Position numbers and translations under genes: made by a program. A stretch of DNA of 64,000 bases from Shewanella sp. GD04112 (GTDB lineage Bacteria; Pseudomonadota; Gammaproteobacteria; Enterobacterales; Shewanellaceae). A model generated the notes under the pieces. That model saw only the letters and a program-made list of their open reading frames with translations, did no database searches and was not told the DNA's origin. Below are positions 7,933-20,824 of the stretch, piece by piece (position 1 is the first letter of the stretch; the number at the start of each line of letters is the position of its first letter). The stretch spans positions 248,001 to 312,000 of the forward strand of contig NZ_JAOEAL010000001.1 of NCBI RefSeq assembly GCF_029835735.1, written 5' to 3'.

Positions 7933-9180
7933 TTATTGCACTTGGGTATCTAACACTAAGCTTGCAGTGTCACCCACATTCACTTTGCTGACCTTGCCTT
8001 GAATATCACCTGCTTGAGGTTTGATATTGCCATGCTTAGACAACACCGCAATCACTTCAACACTCGCAGTTTGGCTCAGTTTCACATCGCCACCCATACC
8101 CGTGCTGTCATCGAGCGTTACTGTTACCGGTAAAGATTTTGCGCTCACCTTAGTTGCCGCTAATGGCACTTTAGGACCTTCAGTAGCACGGGCGAAGACG
8201 AAGATAGTGTCATCAGGGCCAGCTTGTGCGGCCAGTTCAGGTGAAATTGAAATCGCAATACTTACAGACTTAGTCGCAACTTTTGCCTGCTTGTGGACAT
8301 CATCGTTTGGCATGCCAGCGGTTTCGCCTTGCATACGCAGGTTTGCCGTTTCAATGGCATTCATCAGCGCGGCACGGTCTACATCGGTGCGGTCGCTATT
8401 GAGAATGGTTTGCCATGAATCAATGGCTTTTTGATAGTTAGCGGTGAAGAAAGCATCCATACCCACGAGCAGTAAGGTTGATGGATCCTGTGGATCTAAT
8501 GCTAAAGATTCATCGATTAAGGCTTGAATTTGCGGTGTCATTTGCTGACCCGCTTTATAGTACAAGGCTGTTGCTTTTGGACCAATTAATTCAGCGTGTT
8601 TACCGACTAATTCCATCACCTTATCGAAGGCTGCTACAGCTTTATCGAATTGGTTAGCAGAGATATAAGCGTGACCTAGGCTGAACCAAGCTTGGCTGTT
8701 TTCAGGTTCGGCTTGTATTTGAGCTTCCATCATCTGTACGCGCTGCGCCATGATTTGCGCCGCGTCCATACCCGCATGTGGGTTAGCAGGTTGAGTGTTG
8801 CCGATATTCTCAAAGGCACCCAAGTGCTGATAGAGGTAACCTGAAATCGCAATCAAGCAGACCGACATGACCGATGGCCATAAAATGCTCTTAGGTTTGA
8901 TCTGGTTGACGAGTGAATCATCGCTCGCTTGTTTGATGTCTTGGAGCAGGCTGATTTCTAGCTCTTTCTTCAGCGCATCAAATTCAGCTTGGTCGAGCAG
9001 TTCTTCATTGAGTTCTTTCTCAAGAGTGGCAAGACGTTCATTGAACAATTCAAGGTTAGTTTGTCTGCGAACGCCGGCTTCTTCAGTGCGTAACAACTTT
9101 TGCTGTCTGAAATGCGGGATCCAGATCAGCGTTAAGCTGACCAACACAACAAGCGCAATAAAAATCCAAAATGTCGTCAT
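7933..9180 (-). CDS. ccmI: Cytochrome c maturation protein CcmI (TPR apocytochrome chaperone)
   Basis: The protein has an N-terminal helix (TFWIFIALVVLVSLTLIWI), a coiled-coil loop rich in Glu and Leu, and a second helix (near residue 110 of about 415). TPR-like repeats (SQAWFSLGHAYISANQFDKA) and a C-terminal periplasmic domain follow. CcmI holds apocytochromes for heme ligation by CcmFH. In E. coli this function is fused to CcmH; here it is separate and on the opposite strand. An in-frame ATG at 9207 would add nine residues; neither start has a convincing Shine-Dalgarno. Work in S. oneidensis ties CcmI to heme attachment at the unusual motif of nitrite reductase NrfA. Confidence 0.92.
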   Translation of the reverse strand: MTTFWIFIALVVLVSLTLIWIPHFRQQKLLRTEEAGVRRQTNLELFNERLATLEKELNEELLDQAEFDALKKELEISLLQDIKQASDDSLVNQIKPKSILWPSVMSVCLIAISGYLYQHLGAFENIGNTQPANPHAGMDAAQIMAQRVQMMEAQIQAEPENSQAWFSLGHAYISANQFDKAVAAFDKVMELVGKHAELIGPKATALYYKAGQQMTPQIQALIDESLALDPQDPSTLLLVGMDAFFTANYQKAIDSWQTILNSDRTDVDRAALMNAIETANLRMQGETAGMPNDDVHKQAKVATKSVSIAISISPELAAQAGPDDTIFVFARATEGPKVPLAATKVSAKSLPVTVTLDDSTGMGGDVKLSQTASVEVIAVLSKHGNIKPQAGDIQGKVSKVNVGDTASLVLDTQVQ

Positions 9181-9207
9181 TGTTTCTATATTCACTTTAG
9201 TTTGCAT

Positions 9208-9579
9208 AAAAGCGGTTGTTACCGCCGGCTTGGAAGCAAGATTATACGTAAAGATTATTCATTGAACAGTAATATAAGACCTTCAACGCAGTGAAAACTG
9301 AGAGTTGGGCACTGGTTCACAAATTGATCCATCAGGTAAATTTTGTATGAAACTTAAGGCTCATTTATCTGTCACATGCAAAACTGTAGGCCTGTGATGG
9401 CTCCATTTCGACAAAAATCGAGAATGAGACAAGTCACCCAGTTTTGTATGAAAGAGGCAGACAGGAACAATAGCAAATACTAAAATGAACAAAATTTCGT
9501 GCATTTGTGTGAACAGCATGTTGTGCGTTGGTCTAGAGTCTTTCTAAATCAACATATTATTAGAGACTGAGGAAAACCC
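9208..9579. promoter_or_regulatory. Divergent promoter region between ccmI and ccmF
   Basis: This 372-bp gap has no plausible gene. It holds the promoters of ccmI and of the ccmFGH operon. The 12-mer TTTTGTATGAAA occurs twice, at 9341-9352 and 9442-9453, in the same orientation. The ccmF ribosome binding site GAGGAAA is just before 9580. Confidence 0.5.
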
Positions 9580-11559
9580 ATGATCCCAGAACTTGGACAC
9601 TTTTCGCTGATTATAGGAGTGGCATTCGCCTTCTTATTAGTCAGCGTTCCCCTTATAGGTGTTGCCCGTAAAGACCAATATCTAGTGAGGTATGCTTGGC
9701 CGTTAACCTACGGAATGTTCTTTTTTATCGCTTTATCCGTAGTATCTCTTGGTTACAGCTTCGCCGTTGATGACTTCTCCGTTGCCTATGTGGCACATCA
9801 CTCGAACTCCCAGTTACCTATCTTCTTTAAGATTGCGGCCGTATGGGGCGGTCATGAAGGGTCACTGCTGTTCTGGGTGTTTGCGCTATCGACCTGGGCG
9901 GCTTCGGTTGCCTTATTCAGTAAAGGCTTAGAAGAAGTGTTCACCGCTAGGGTTTTAGCGGTACTGGCGCTGATCGTGATTGGCTTCAGCTTATTTATGC
10001 TACTCACCTCTAGCCCATTTGAACGCCTATTCCCAATGCCAGCCGAAGGTCGTGACTTAAACCCAATGCTGCAGGACGTGGGCTTAATCTTCCATCCACC
10101 TATGCTGTACTTAGGTTATGTGGGCTTCTCGGTAAGCTTCGCGTTTGCGATTGCCGCTCTCATGAGTGGTCACCTTGACTCTGCTTGGGCACGTTGGTCA
10201 CGTCCTTGGACCTTAGCCGCTTGGATTTTCCTCACAGGCGGTATTGCATTAGGTTCTTGGTGGGCATACTACGAATTGGGCTGGGGCGGCTGGTGGTTCT
10301 GGGATCCCGTAGAAAACGCTTCCTTTATGCCTTGGTTAGTCGGTACAGCATTAGTGCATTCACTGATCGTGACCGAAAAACGTGGTGCGTTCCGTAACTG
10401 GACCGTATTACTGTCTATCTTCGCGTTCTCTTTAAGCTTACTCGGCACCTTTATCGTGCGTTCTGGTGTATTGACTTCAGTACACTCGTTTGCAGCCGAT
10501 CCAAGCCGCGGTATGTTCATTCTGTTACTACTGGGTCTAGCGATTGGTGGTTCACTCACGCTGTTCGCCTTCCGCGCCAGTGAAATGAGCAGCCCTGCAC
10601 GTTTCGAGCTGAAATCAAAAGAAACCATGCTGTTAGTCTGTAACGTGTTACTCACGGTTGCAGCGGGTACTGTGTTGTTAGGAACTCTATATCCACTGCT
10701 GATCGATGCCTTAGGCATGGGTAAGATTTCTGTTGGACCTCCATACTTCAACGCTGTGTTTGTGCCTATCGTCCTTGTACTGTTTGGCTTTATGGGTGTC
10801 GGTCCAATCATCCGTTGGAAGAAATCCAAAGCCGGTGAGCTCAAGCGTCAATTACTGGTGCCAGCATTAGTCTCTGCAGCGATTGGTATCGTGACACCAT
10901 TTATTGTTGATGGTGCGTTTAATGCTTGGGTTGCCTGTGGTATCGCTGCCGCGTCTTGGATTGTGTTAGCGACGGCAAGAGCCGCGTACAACATCGTTAA
11001 GCCAAAAGAGGGTGAAGTGAGCGTGGCACGTATGGGCCGCAGCGAACTAGGGATGATCTTAGCCCACTTAGGTATTGCCGTGTCGGTGATTGGTGCCACT
11101 ATGGTATCGAACTACTCGGTTGAGAAGAGTGTGCGTATGGGCCCAGGCGTGAGTCAAGAGCTTGCGGGTTATACCTTTAAGTATCTCGAGACTAAGAACG
11201 TCGTCGGTCCTAATTACACCGCGCAACAAGGTCAAATTGAGATCTACAAAGGCGATAAACTGCTGACGTTACTCAAGCCTGATCGTCGCCAATACAATGT
11301 GCGTACTATGGACATGACCGAAGCGGGTATCGATTGGGGTCTGTTCCGTGACTTATATGTCACCATGGGCGACCCAATCAGCAGCACCGAGTTTGCTGTG
11401 CGTTTGAACTACAAGCCATTTGTTCGCTGGTTATGGTTTGGAGCAATATTCATGATGGTCGGTGGTTTCTTTGCCGCATCGGATAAACGCTATCGCTCAA
11501 AAGTGGCGGCTACGGTTAAGCCACAAGCTGAAAAAGCGAAATTAGCTACCGCGCAATAG
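9580..11559 (+). CDS. ccmF: Cytochrome c heme lyase subunit CcmF
   Basis: The 659-residue protein has about 15 hydrophobic segments and the WWD motif (WGGWWFWDPVENASFMPWL, about residues 230-248), with conserved histidines at VWGGHEGSLLFW and ALVHSLIVTEKRGAF. CcmF forms the heme ligation complex with CcmH and CcmI and reduces the iron of heme delivered by CcmE. The length matches the family. It is the first gene of the plus-strand ccmFGH operon, 11 bp before ccmG. Confidence 0.97.
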   Translation: MIPELGHFSLIIGVAFAFLLVSVPLIGVARKDQYLVRYAWPLTYGMFFFIALSVVSLGYSFAVDDFSVAYVAHHSNSQLPIFFKIAAVWGGHEGSLLFWVFALSTWAASVALFSKGLEEVFTARVLAVLALIVIGFSLFMLLTSSPFERLFPMPAEGRDLNPMLQDVGLIFHPPMLYLGYVGFSVSFAFAIAALMSGHLDSAWARWSRPWTLAAWIFLTGGIALGSWWAYYELGWGGWWFWDPVENASFMPWLVGTALVHSLIVTEKRGAFRNWTVLLSIFAFSLSLLGTFIVRSGVLTSVHSFAADPSRGMFILLLLGLAIGGSLTLFAFRASEMSSPARFELKSKETMLLVCNVLLTVAAGTVLLGTLYPLLIDALGMGKISVGPPYFNAVFVPIVLVLFGFMGVGPIIRWKKSKAGELKRQLLVPALVSAAIGIVTPFIVDGAFNAWVACGIAAASWIVLATARAAYNIVKPKEGEVSVARMGRSELGMILAHLGIAVSVIGATMVSNYSVEKSVRMGPGVSQELAGYTFKYLETKNVVGPNYTAQQGQIEIYKGDKLLTLLKPDRRQYNVRTMDMTEAGIDWGLFRDLYVTMGDPISSTEFAVRLNYKPFVRWLWFGAIFMMVGGFFAASDKRYRSKVAATVKPQAEKAKLATAQ

Positions 11560-11570
11560 TTGGGGAATAT

Positions 11571-12125
11571 ATGAAGAAGTTGGTTCTGTTTATCCCATTA
11601 GTCATCTTTCTTGGCATGGGGGTATTTTTATACAAAGGATTGTTTTTAAATCCACAGAAACTGGATTCAGCTCTGGAAGGAAAGCCGATCCCGGCTTTCC
11701 AACTGGAACGTCTCGAAACACCAAGCGAGATGATTACCAATGAGCAACTGAAAGGCAAAGTCTCGCTACTCAACGTATGGGCCACTTGGTGCCCATCTTG
11801 TAAGTATGAGCATCCTTTCTTAGTCATGCTGAAACGCCAAAATATTCTGCCTATCTACGGGATTAACTACCGCGACGAGCGTATTCCCGCATTGGAAGAA
11901 TTAAAACGTCAAGGCGATCCGTACCATACCAACATCTTCGATAAGGATGGCCGTTTAGGCTTAGACCTCGGGGTTTATGGTGCGCCAGAAAGCTTTATTG
12001 TCGATCATAAAGGCATTATTCGTTTCCGTTACGCCGGTCCCATCGACCAGCGCGTATGGAGCGAGACCTTGTACCCGATGATCCAACAACTACAAGCTGA
12101 AGCGGCGAAGGATGGTGCAGCGTGA
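11571..12125 (+). CDS. ccmG: Thiol:disulfide interchange protein CcmG (DsbE)
   Basis: The 184-residue protein has an N-terminal membrane anchor (LVLFIPLVIFLGMGVFLY) and a periplasmic thioredoxin domain with the active site WATWCPSCKYEHP. A later segment, GVYGAPESFIVD, contains the cis-proline region typical of CcmG. It keeps the CXXCH cysteines of apocytochromes, or CcmH, reduced before heme attachment. Its stop overlaps the ccmH GTG start (GTGA). Confidence 0.96.
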   Translation: MKKLVLFIPLVIFLGMGVFLYKGLFLNPQKLDSALEGKPIPAFQLERLETPSEMITNEQLKGKVSLLNVWATWCPSCKYEHPFLVMLKRQNILPIYGINYRDERIPALEELKRQGDPYHTNIFDKDGRLGLDLGVYGAPESFIVDHKGIIRFRYAGPIDQRVWSETLYPMIQQLQAEAAKDGAA

Positions 12126-12601
12126 GAACACTGACAAAAATCATCGGTGGTTTAGTGCTGTTGCTGAGTATGGCAACAACGGCCATGGCGACACCCGTCG
12201 ATACTTACGAGTTTAAATCGCCAGAAAACCAAAAACGTGGTTTATCGCTGGCCCATGAACTGCGTTGTCCGCAATGTCAAAACCAAAACCTGATCGACTC
12301 GAACTCACCCGTTGCCCGAGATCTGCGTCTTGAAGTCTACAAGATGGTTGATGAAGGCAAGGGCGATGATGAGATCATCGAGTTTATGACGAGCCGCTAT
12401 GGTGAGTTCGTTCTCTACAAACCTAAAATGGAAACCAAAACCTATATTCTTTGGTTAGGTCCAGTGGGTTTGTTGCTGCTCGGTCTGATCATTGGCTTCA
12501 TCTTTATCCGCAAGCAACGTATCGGTGGCGCCACTGAGGCCGAGATCAGCGCCGAAGATCAAAAAGCGCTCGATGCTTTATTAAAGCGTGATAATAAATG
12601 A
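12122..12601 (+). CDS. ccmH: Cytochrome c maturation protein CcmH (CcmL/NrfF type)
   Basis: The 159-residue protein has a signal peptide, the redox motif LRCPQCQNQNLIDSNSPVA (about residues 47-65) and a C-terminal helix (ILWLGPVGLLLLGLIIGFIF). It is the short form of CcmH and lacks the TPR part that is fused in E. coli, which here is the separate CcmI. It reduces apocytochrome cysteines in the ligation complex. The start is GTG at 12122, overlapping the end of ccmG; the stop overlaps the next start (ATGA). Confidence 0.96.
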   Translation: MRTLTKIIGGLVLLLSMATTAMATPVDTYEFKSPENQKRGLSLAHELRCPQCQNQNLIDSNSPVARDLRLEVYKMVDEGKGDDEIIEFMTSRYGEFVLYKPKMETKTYILWLGPVGLLLLGLIIGFIFIRKQRIGGATEAEISAEDQKALDALLKRDNK

Positions 12602-13179
12602 AGTCATTTGCCTTAGCTGCAATCCTTGCGAGTCTGTCTGTTGCCTTTGCTGGTGGTGCCCAAGCGTACCCCGGCATGCAGCAGGCAAATAAGCCGATAG
12701 AGTCGACTGTCGATCTGATTAACGTTTTACCCAAGACTTATCCTATCGAGCCCGTTGCTTTTAGCGATGTCGATGGCAAGGCTGTCGATTTCAGCCAATA
12801 CAAAGGCAAAGTCGTGATGGTGAACATGTGGGCGACTTGGTGTCCTCCCTGTGTCAGAGAGTTACCTGCGATTGAACGTTTGGCTACAAAGTTTAAAGCG
12901 GAAGAGTTTGCACTATTACCTATCTCTATCGATGCGGATGGCAAACAGCAGGTTCAGCCATTTTTAACTTCATTAGGAATGGCAAACTTTAATTCCTACT
13001 ATGATCCTCTGCAAAACCTCGGGCAGGTGTTTCCATTAGATACTATCCCCGCGACCTTTATTCTCGATCAAAACGGCCAATTGATCGCGTTTGTGCGATC
13101 ATTTGTCGATTGGGATGACGCAAAAGCCGTATCGCTGATCCAAGGTTTTATCGATAAAGGCGTGAAAAAGCTGAATTAA
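12598..13179 (+). CDS. TlpA/ResA-like periplasmic thioredoxin, fourth gene of the ccmFGH operon
   Basis: The 193-residue product has a signal peptide ending near GGAQAYP and a thioredoxin domain with active site WATWCPPCVRELP (about residues 79-91), plus the cis-proline region PLDTIPATFILD. It is translationally coupled to ccmH through an ATGA overlap, so it probably acts in thiol reduction for cytochrome maturation. It may be partly redundant with CcmG, though CPPC instead of CPSC and the lack of a retained anchor suggest a distinct role. A terminator follows. Confidence 0.85.
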   Translation: MKSFALAAILASLSVAFAGGAQAYPGMQQANKPIESTVDLINVLPKTYPIEPVAFSDVDGKAVDFSQYKGKVVMVNMWATWCPPCVRELPAIERLATKFKAEEFALLPISIDADGKQQVQPFLTSLGMANFNSYYDPLQNLGQVFPLDTIPATFILDQNGQLIAFVRSFVDWDDAKAVSLIQGFIDKGVKKLN

Positions 13180-13214
13180 GCAGCAGATTGCGCGTAAATA
13201 GAACGCCATTGTAG

Positions 13215-13239
13215 AAAAGATCGCCATGCGATCTTTTTT
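13215..13239 (+). terminator. Terminator of the ccmFGH operon
   Basis: A 10-bp stem AAAAGATCGC / GCGATCTTTT with loop CAT is followed by further T residues. It separates the ccm operon from the rrn promoters. Confidence 0.9.
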
Positions 13240-13253
13240 CTTTTAAAAAGCCC

Positions 13254-13281
13254 TTGCACAAAAGTTTTCGCTGCCTATAAT
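13254..13281 (+). promoter_or_regulatory. rrn promoter P1
   Basis: A TTGCAC -35 at 13254 and a perfect TATAAT -10 at 13276 are separated by 16 bp. A GC-rich discriminator (GCGC) follows, as is usual for growth-rate and stringently controlled rRNA promoters. Confidence 0.85.
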
Positions 13282-13388
13282 GCGCATCCACTGACACGGC
13301 AGACAGCGAAAGCAACTGCGGTTACAGTGCGAATCGAATGCAAAATGTGCACTTGGTTCGAAAGCTTCAAGAAGTTTGCAAAAACGCC

Positions 13389-13416
13389 TTGACGCGACAC
13401 GGGAAATGCGTAGAAT
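13389..13416 (+). promoter_or_regulatory. rrn promoter P2
   Basis: TTGACG at 13389 and TAGAAT at 13411 are separated by 16 bp, with a GC-rich start region after the -10. It is the second of two tandem promoters, about 135 bp downstream of P1. Confidence 0.82.
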
Positions 13417-13462
13417 ACGCAGCCCTGACCCGCTGAGCGGTAACGCGAAGTGAGTGGTCAAA

Positions 13463-13474
13463 TGCTCTTTAACA
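13463..13474 (+). promoter_or_regulatory. rRNA antitermination boxA in the leader
   Basis: TGCTCTTTAACA matches the E. coli rrn boxA, which loads the NusB/NusE antitermination complex. A near copy (TGTTCTTTAACA) is found in the 16S-23S spacer at 15307-15318. Confidence 0.88.
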
Positions 13475-13662
13475 ATCTAAACAAGAAATCTGTGTGGACA
13501 CTCACAGGTGTTGAGTTAATCGAAATTACTCTGCCGTTTGGCGAGTAATCAAAATTTAAATCAATGAATGAGTGTTCATAGCAATATGTACAACGACTTA
13601 TTAAGTTAAGTCGATTCAGAATTCATTGAGTCGTTTAACGCGAGTTAAACAAAAAAACTTTT

Positions 13663-15204
<1,542 letters not shown>

Positions 15205-15509
15205 CCTATACGACTAACTTGATGTTTGTTGAGTGTTCACACAGATGGCTTGTTGAACTTCTCGAAAGAGGAGGGAGAGCGAAATGCACCGCGAGCCGGT
15301 AAGCATTGTTCTTTAACAATTTGGAAAGCTGATAGTAATTAATACAATGATGTCTGTCGTTGTGTTAATACGAAAAAATTGAGTTCTTAAAACACTTTTT
15401 AAGTGTCTTGAATATTCAAGTCTAAGGCGAGTCCATTTCCTTGGTCGGAAATGAGACAAGTAAAACCAGCTGGTCGCAACAGCTCAAGTGAAACTCATTT
15501 GGGTTGTAT
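15205..15509 (+). other. 16S-23S internal transcribed spacer without tRNA genes
   Basis: This spacer of about 305 bp contains no cloverleaf that could be recognised; Ile, Ala and Glu tRNAs, which often lie here, are absent. It carries a boxA copy (TGTTCTTTAACA at 15307-15318) for antitermination into 23S. The flanking sequences should pair to form the 16S and 23S processing stalks. Confidence 0.8.
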
Positions 15510-18402
<2,893 letters not shown>

Positions 18403-18525
18403 ACAACCCAGATGGGTTTTACAAGTACTTAGCTTGAATACAAACACTTAAGAAGTGCAACTCAAACCAGCTTTCCGAATTAATTTACTGCCTGCGACGA
18501 TAAGACGGGTAGTGAATAACAAATT

Positions 18526-18643
18526 TGCTTGGTGACAATAGCATTGTGGTCCCACCTGATCCCATCCCGAACTCAGAAGTGAAACGCAATCGCGCCGATG
18601 GTAGTGTGGGGTCTCCCCATGTGAGAGTAGGTCATCGCCAAGC
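18526..18643 (+). rRNA. 5S ribosomal RNA
   Basis: The terminal stem GCTTGG / CCAAGC is visible at 18527 and 18638. The conserved core TCCCACCTGATCCCATCCCG and the GAACTCAGAAGTGAAACG block are present. It lies about 125 bp after 23S in the same transcript. Confidence 0.97.
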
Positions 18644-18673
18644 GCCTAATTTGGTCAATGACCATACAGAGTT

Positions 18674-18750
18674 GGAGCGGTAGTTCAGTTGGTTAGAATA
18701 CCGGCCTGTCACGCCGGGGGTCGCGGGTTCGAGTCCCGTCCGCTCCGCCA
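18674..18750 (+). tRNA. tRNA-Asp (anticodon GTC)
   Basis: The 77-nt sequence folds as a cloverleaf: acceptor stem GGAGCGG / CCGCTCC, D-arm with TAGTTCAGTTGGTTAGA, anticodon loop CTGTCAC with GTC at 18708-18710, T-arm GGGTTCGAGTCCC and encoded CCA. It lies 30 bp beyond 5S and before the terminator, so it is the distal tRNA of this rrn operon. Confidence 0.97.
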
Positions 18751-18762
18751 ACACAAAGAGAT

Positions 18763-18790
18763 AAGCCTCATCGAAAGATGAGGCTTTTTT
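18763..18790 (+). terminator. Terminator of the rrn operon
   Basis: A 10-bp stem AAGCCTCATC / GATGAGGCTT with a GAAA tetraloop is followed by a T-run. It lies 12 bp after tRNA-Asp. Confidence 0.93.
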
Positions 18791-18954
18791 CGTTTTATTT
18801 GTACCATTTTTTAGCCGCTCCTATCTTTCTTTACCTACCAGCCTCAGGCTAACGCAAAATAAATCTTTATTTTCTGCTGTTGAAATCATGTTATTTGCCC
18901 CAAGATAATCCGAAGTGCTGCAATCTGGTGGCGTTTATCACAGGAGTTTATGTC

Positions 18955-19467
18955 ATGCTTTATGATTTAACGGCTGTTCAATTTAGCAAGATGCTGAAAA
19001 ATTTGAGTCTTATTCTGGAAAAGGGTGAGGTTTTTGCCAACTTGAAGAAGGTGGATATGGCGGTATTATTGAATTCCCGCTTAGCACCCGACCAATTTAA
19101 TCTGACCCGTCAGATCCAGATTGCCTGTGATACCGCTAAGATTGGGGTCGCGCGTCTGACGGGTAATTTAGAAACTGTGCCTAAGCATGATGATACTGAA
19201 ACGACGCTACCTGAGCTGCAGGCACGTATTGCTTCTGTTATCGAGTACTTAGCTCAATTTACCGAGGCAGATTTTGCCGATGCGGCGACTATTCATGTTT
19301 CTCAACCGCGTTGGGAAGGTAAGTATTTGACGGGGTACGAGTTTGCGATTGAGCATGCCATCCCGAACTTATATTTCCATGTGACGACGGCCTATGCGAT
19401 TTTGCGCCACAACGGTGTGGATGTGGGTAAGAAAGATTATCTTGGCCCTATGCCTTACAAGTCGTAA
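18955..19467 (+). CDS. DUF1993 family protein
   Basis: The 170-residue soluble protein begins MLYDLTAVQFSKMLKNLS and contains ILEKGEVFANLK, DDTETTLPELQARI and YEFAIEHAIPNLYFHVTTAY. These are characteristic of the DUF1993 family, a helical fold related to DinB-like proteins with no established function. The ATG at 18955, with AGGAG at 18942-18946, is clearly better than an upstream in-frame ATG at 18880. It is a single-gene unit between the rrn terminator and a convergent kinase gene. Confidence 0.85.
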   Translation: MLYDLTAVQFSKMLKNLSLILEKGEVFANLKKVDMAVLLNSRLAPDQFNLTRQIQIACDTAKIGVARLTGNLETVPKHDDTETTLPELQARIASVIEYLAQFTEADFADAATIHVSQPRWEGKYLTGYEFAIEHAIPNLYFHVTTAYAILRHNGVDVGKKDYLGPMPYKS

Positions 19468-19505
19468 TGCCCATCGCACAGCAGAGTGTTTGCTTTGCTG
19501 TGCGC

Positions 19506-20822
19506 TTAATGCGGCTGAGGCAATATCACGCTAACCTTTAGCCCGCCAAGTGTTGAATGCGTAAAGCTAAGTTCCCCCTGATAACTCTCGACAATATCTT
19601 TGCAAATCGACAGGCCTAAACCATGGCCTTGAATGCTCTCATCGAGCCGAATCCCTCGCTCCGTAATCACCGTTAAATCTCTATCCGATACTCCTTCGCC
19701 ATCGTCGCTGACCTCTATTTGATACGCTTGATTGCTGGCATTTGTCTGCTTAATACAAAGCTGTATCTGTCGACGCGCATGCTTGCAGGCGTTGTCGAGC
19801 AGATTGCCAAGCAGTTCCAGCAAGTCGTCCCGATCGAAGGGCATGACCAGTGTTTTATCCAACTGACAATCAATTTGACGTTTTGGATAGATGCGCTGCA
19901 TCACTTGGATAAGTGGCGGCAGATCGTCATTGAGCACGGTGAAACGTCCAGGCGTTGAAAGTCCGACGATTTTAGTGCGCTTAAGCTCGCGCTCAATAAT
20001 ATGGTGCAGATCCGCAAGTACCTTGCTACCTTCGCGTCTTTGTTCTGGCGCTAGGCTATCGAGGTAGGATTGTAGCCCTTGCAGAGGACGTTTCATTTCG
20101 TGGGCAAGATTACCCAAGGCATTGCGTGAACGTTGCACCCTCTGCCCGAGTTGATTCATGAGGCGTTCGATTTCCTCAATCAAAGGGCTAATTTCTGTTG
20201 GCGTATGCTGGGTATCAATTTCTTGACCTTGGAGCCGCAGTTGCCTGATGGCATCTGGCATTTGCTCTAGCGGTTTAAAGCCCCGTTTTAGCAACAGATA
20301 CTGGGCAAATAGCAGGATCATAATGGTCAGCAGTACCACTACCGCCGCAAAGCCTAGAAAGCGTAATTGGGTTTGCTCGAGCGAGCTTATGTCTTCCGTT
20401 ACCCAGAGGGTAATGGTTTGCCCATTCTTGACTATGGTCTGGCTAAACATCAGCCAGTGCTCTTGGCCAACGTATTGAGTGGCTTGTTGTTGCTCGCCAA
20501 CTTTAAGATTGGGGAGTGAGACGGCATGGTCAAACAGCGAGCGTGAACGTAATAACTGCTCACCGATGTTAATCGCAAAGTAGTGGCCCGAATTGACCCT
20601 GTGATACACATTGGGGAGCCTGTCTGCACTCAGTGCCCAAGTGCCATCGGATTGCGGCTCTAGGGCGGAGATCAGGCTATCGGCATCGTGTTGCAGGCGC
20701 GAGGCGACAAAGTCTTGGGTTAAGATTTGAATGCCTTGAAATAGCAAATACAACAATAACGCCATGGCGCAGGTGAGGGTGATAAGCAGATTGCGGGTGA
20801 GATAGGCTTTGAGTGAATACAC
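19506..20822 (-). CDS. Sensor histidine kinase, PhoQ/QseC-like, of the SHP cluster
   Basis: The 438-residue membrane kinase has two helices (about residues 12-34 and 155-177) bracketing a periplasmic sensor and a HAMP-like linker. The H-box is GNLAHEMKRPLQGL with the phosphorylated histidine. The ATPase domain shows an N-box (GNLLDNACKHARR), a G1 (DDGEGVSDRD) and a G2 (GHGLGLSI). It probably phosphorylates the response regulator encoded 2 bp upstream. It is the last gene of the cytochrome b/SHP/DHC/PepSY operon, so its signal may relate to that respiratory module. The ligand is unknown. Confidence 0.88.
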   Translation of the reverse strand: MYSLKAYLTRNLLITLTCAMALLLYLLFQGIQILTQDFVASRLQHDADSLISALEPQSDGTWALSADRLPNVYHRVNSGHYFAINIGEQLLRSRSLFDHAVSLPNLKVGEQQQATQYVGQEHWLMFSQTIVKNGQTITLWVTEDISSLEQTQLRFLGFAAVVVLLTIMILLFAQYLLLKRGFKPLEQMPDAIRQLRLQGQEIDTQHTPTEISPLIEEIERLMNQLGQRVQRSRNALGNLAHEMKRPLQGLQSYLDSLAPEQRREGSKVLADLHHIIERELKRTKIVGLSTPGRFTVLNDDLPPLIQVMQRIYPKRQIDCQLDKTLVMPFDRDDLLELLGNLLDNACKHARRQIQLCIKQTNASNQAYQIEVSDDGEGVSDRDLTVITERGIRLDESIQGHGLGLSICKDIVESYQGELSFTHSTLGGLKVSVILPQPH

Positions 20823-20824
20823 GC

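Noticed and set aside
13243..13461. Minus-strand open frame over the rrn promoters
   Set aside because: It covers two good rRNA promoters; many similar frames inside 16S and 23S are also chance frames in non-coding RNA.
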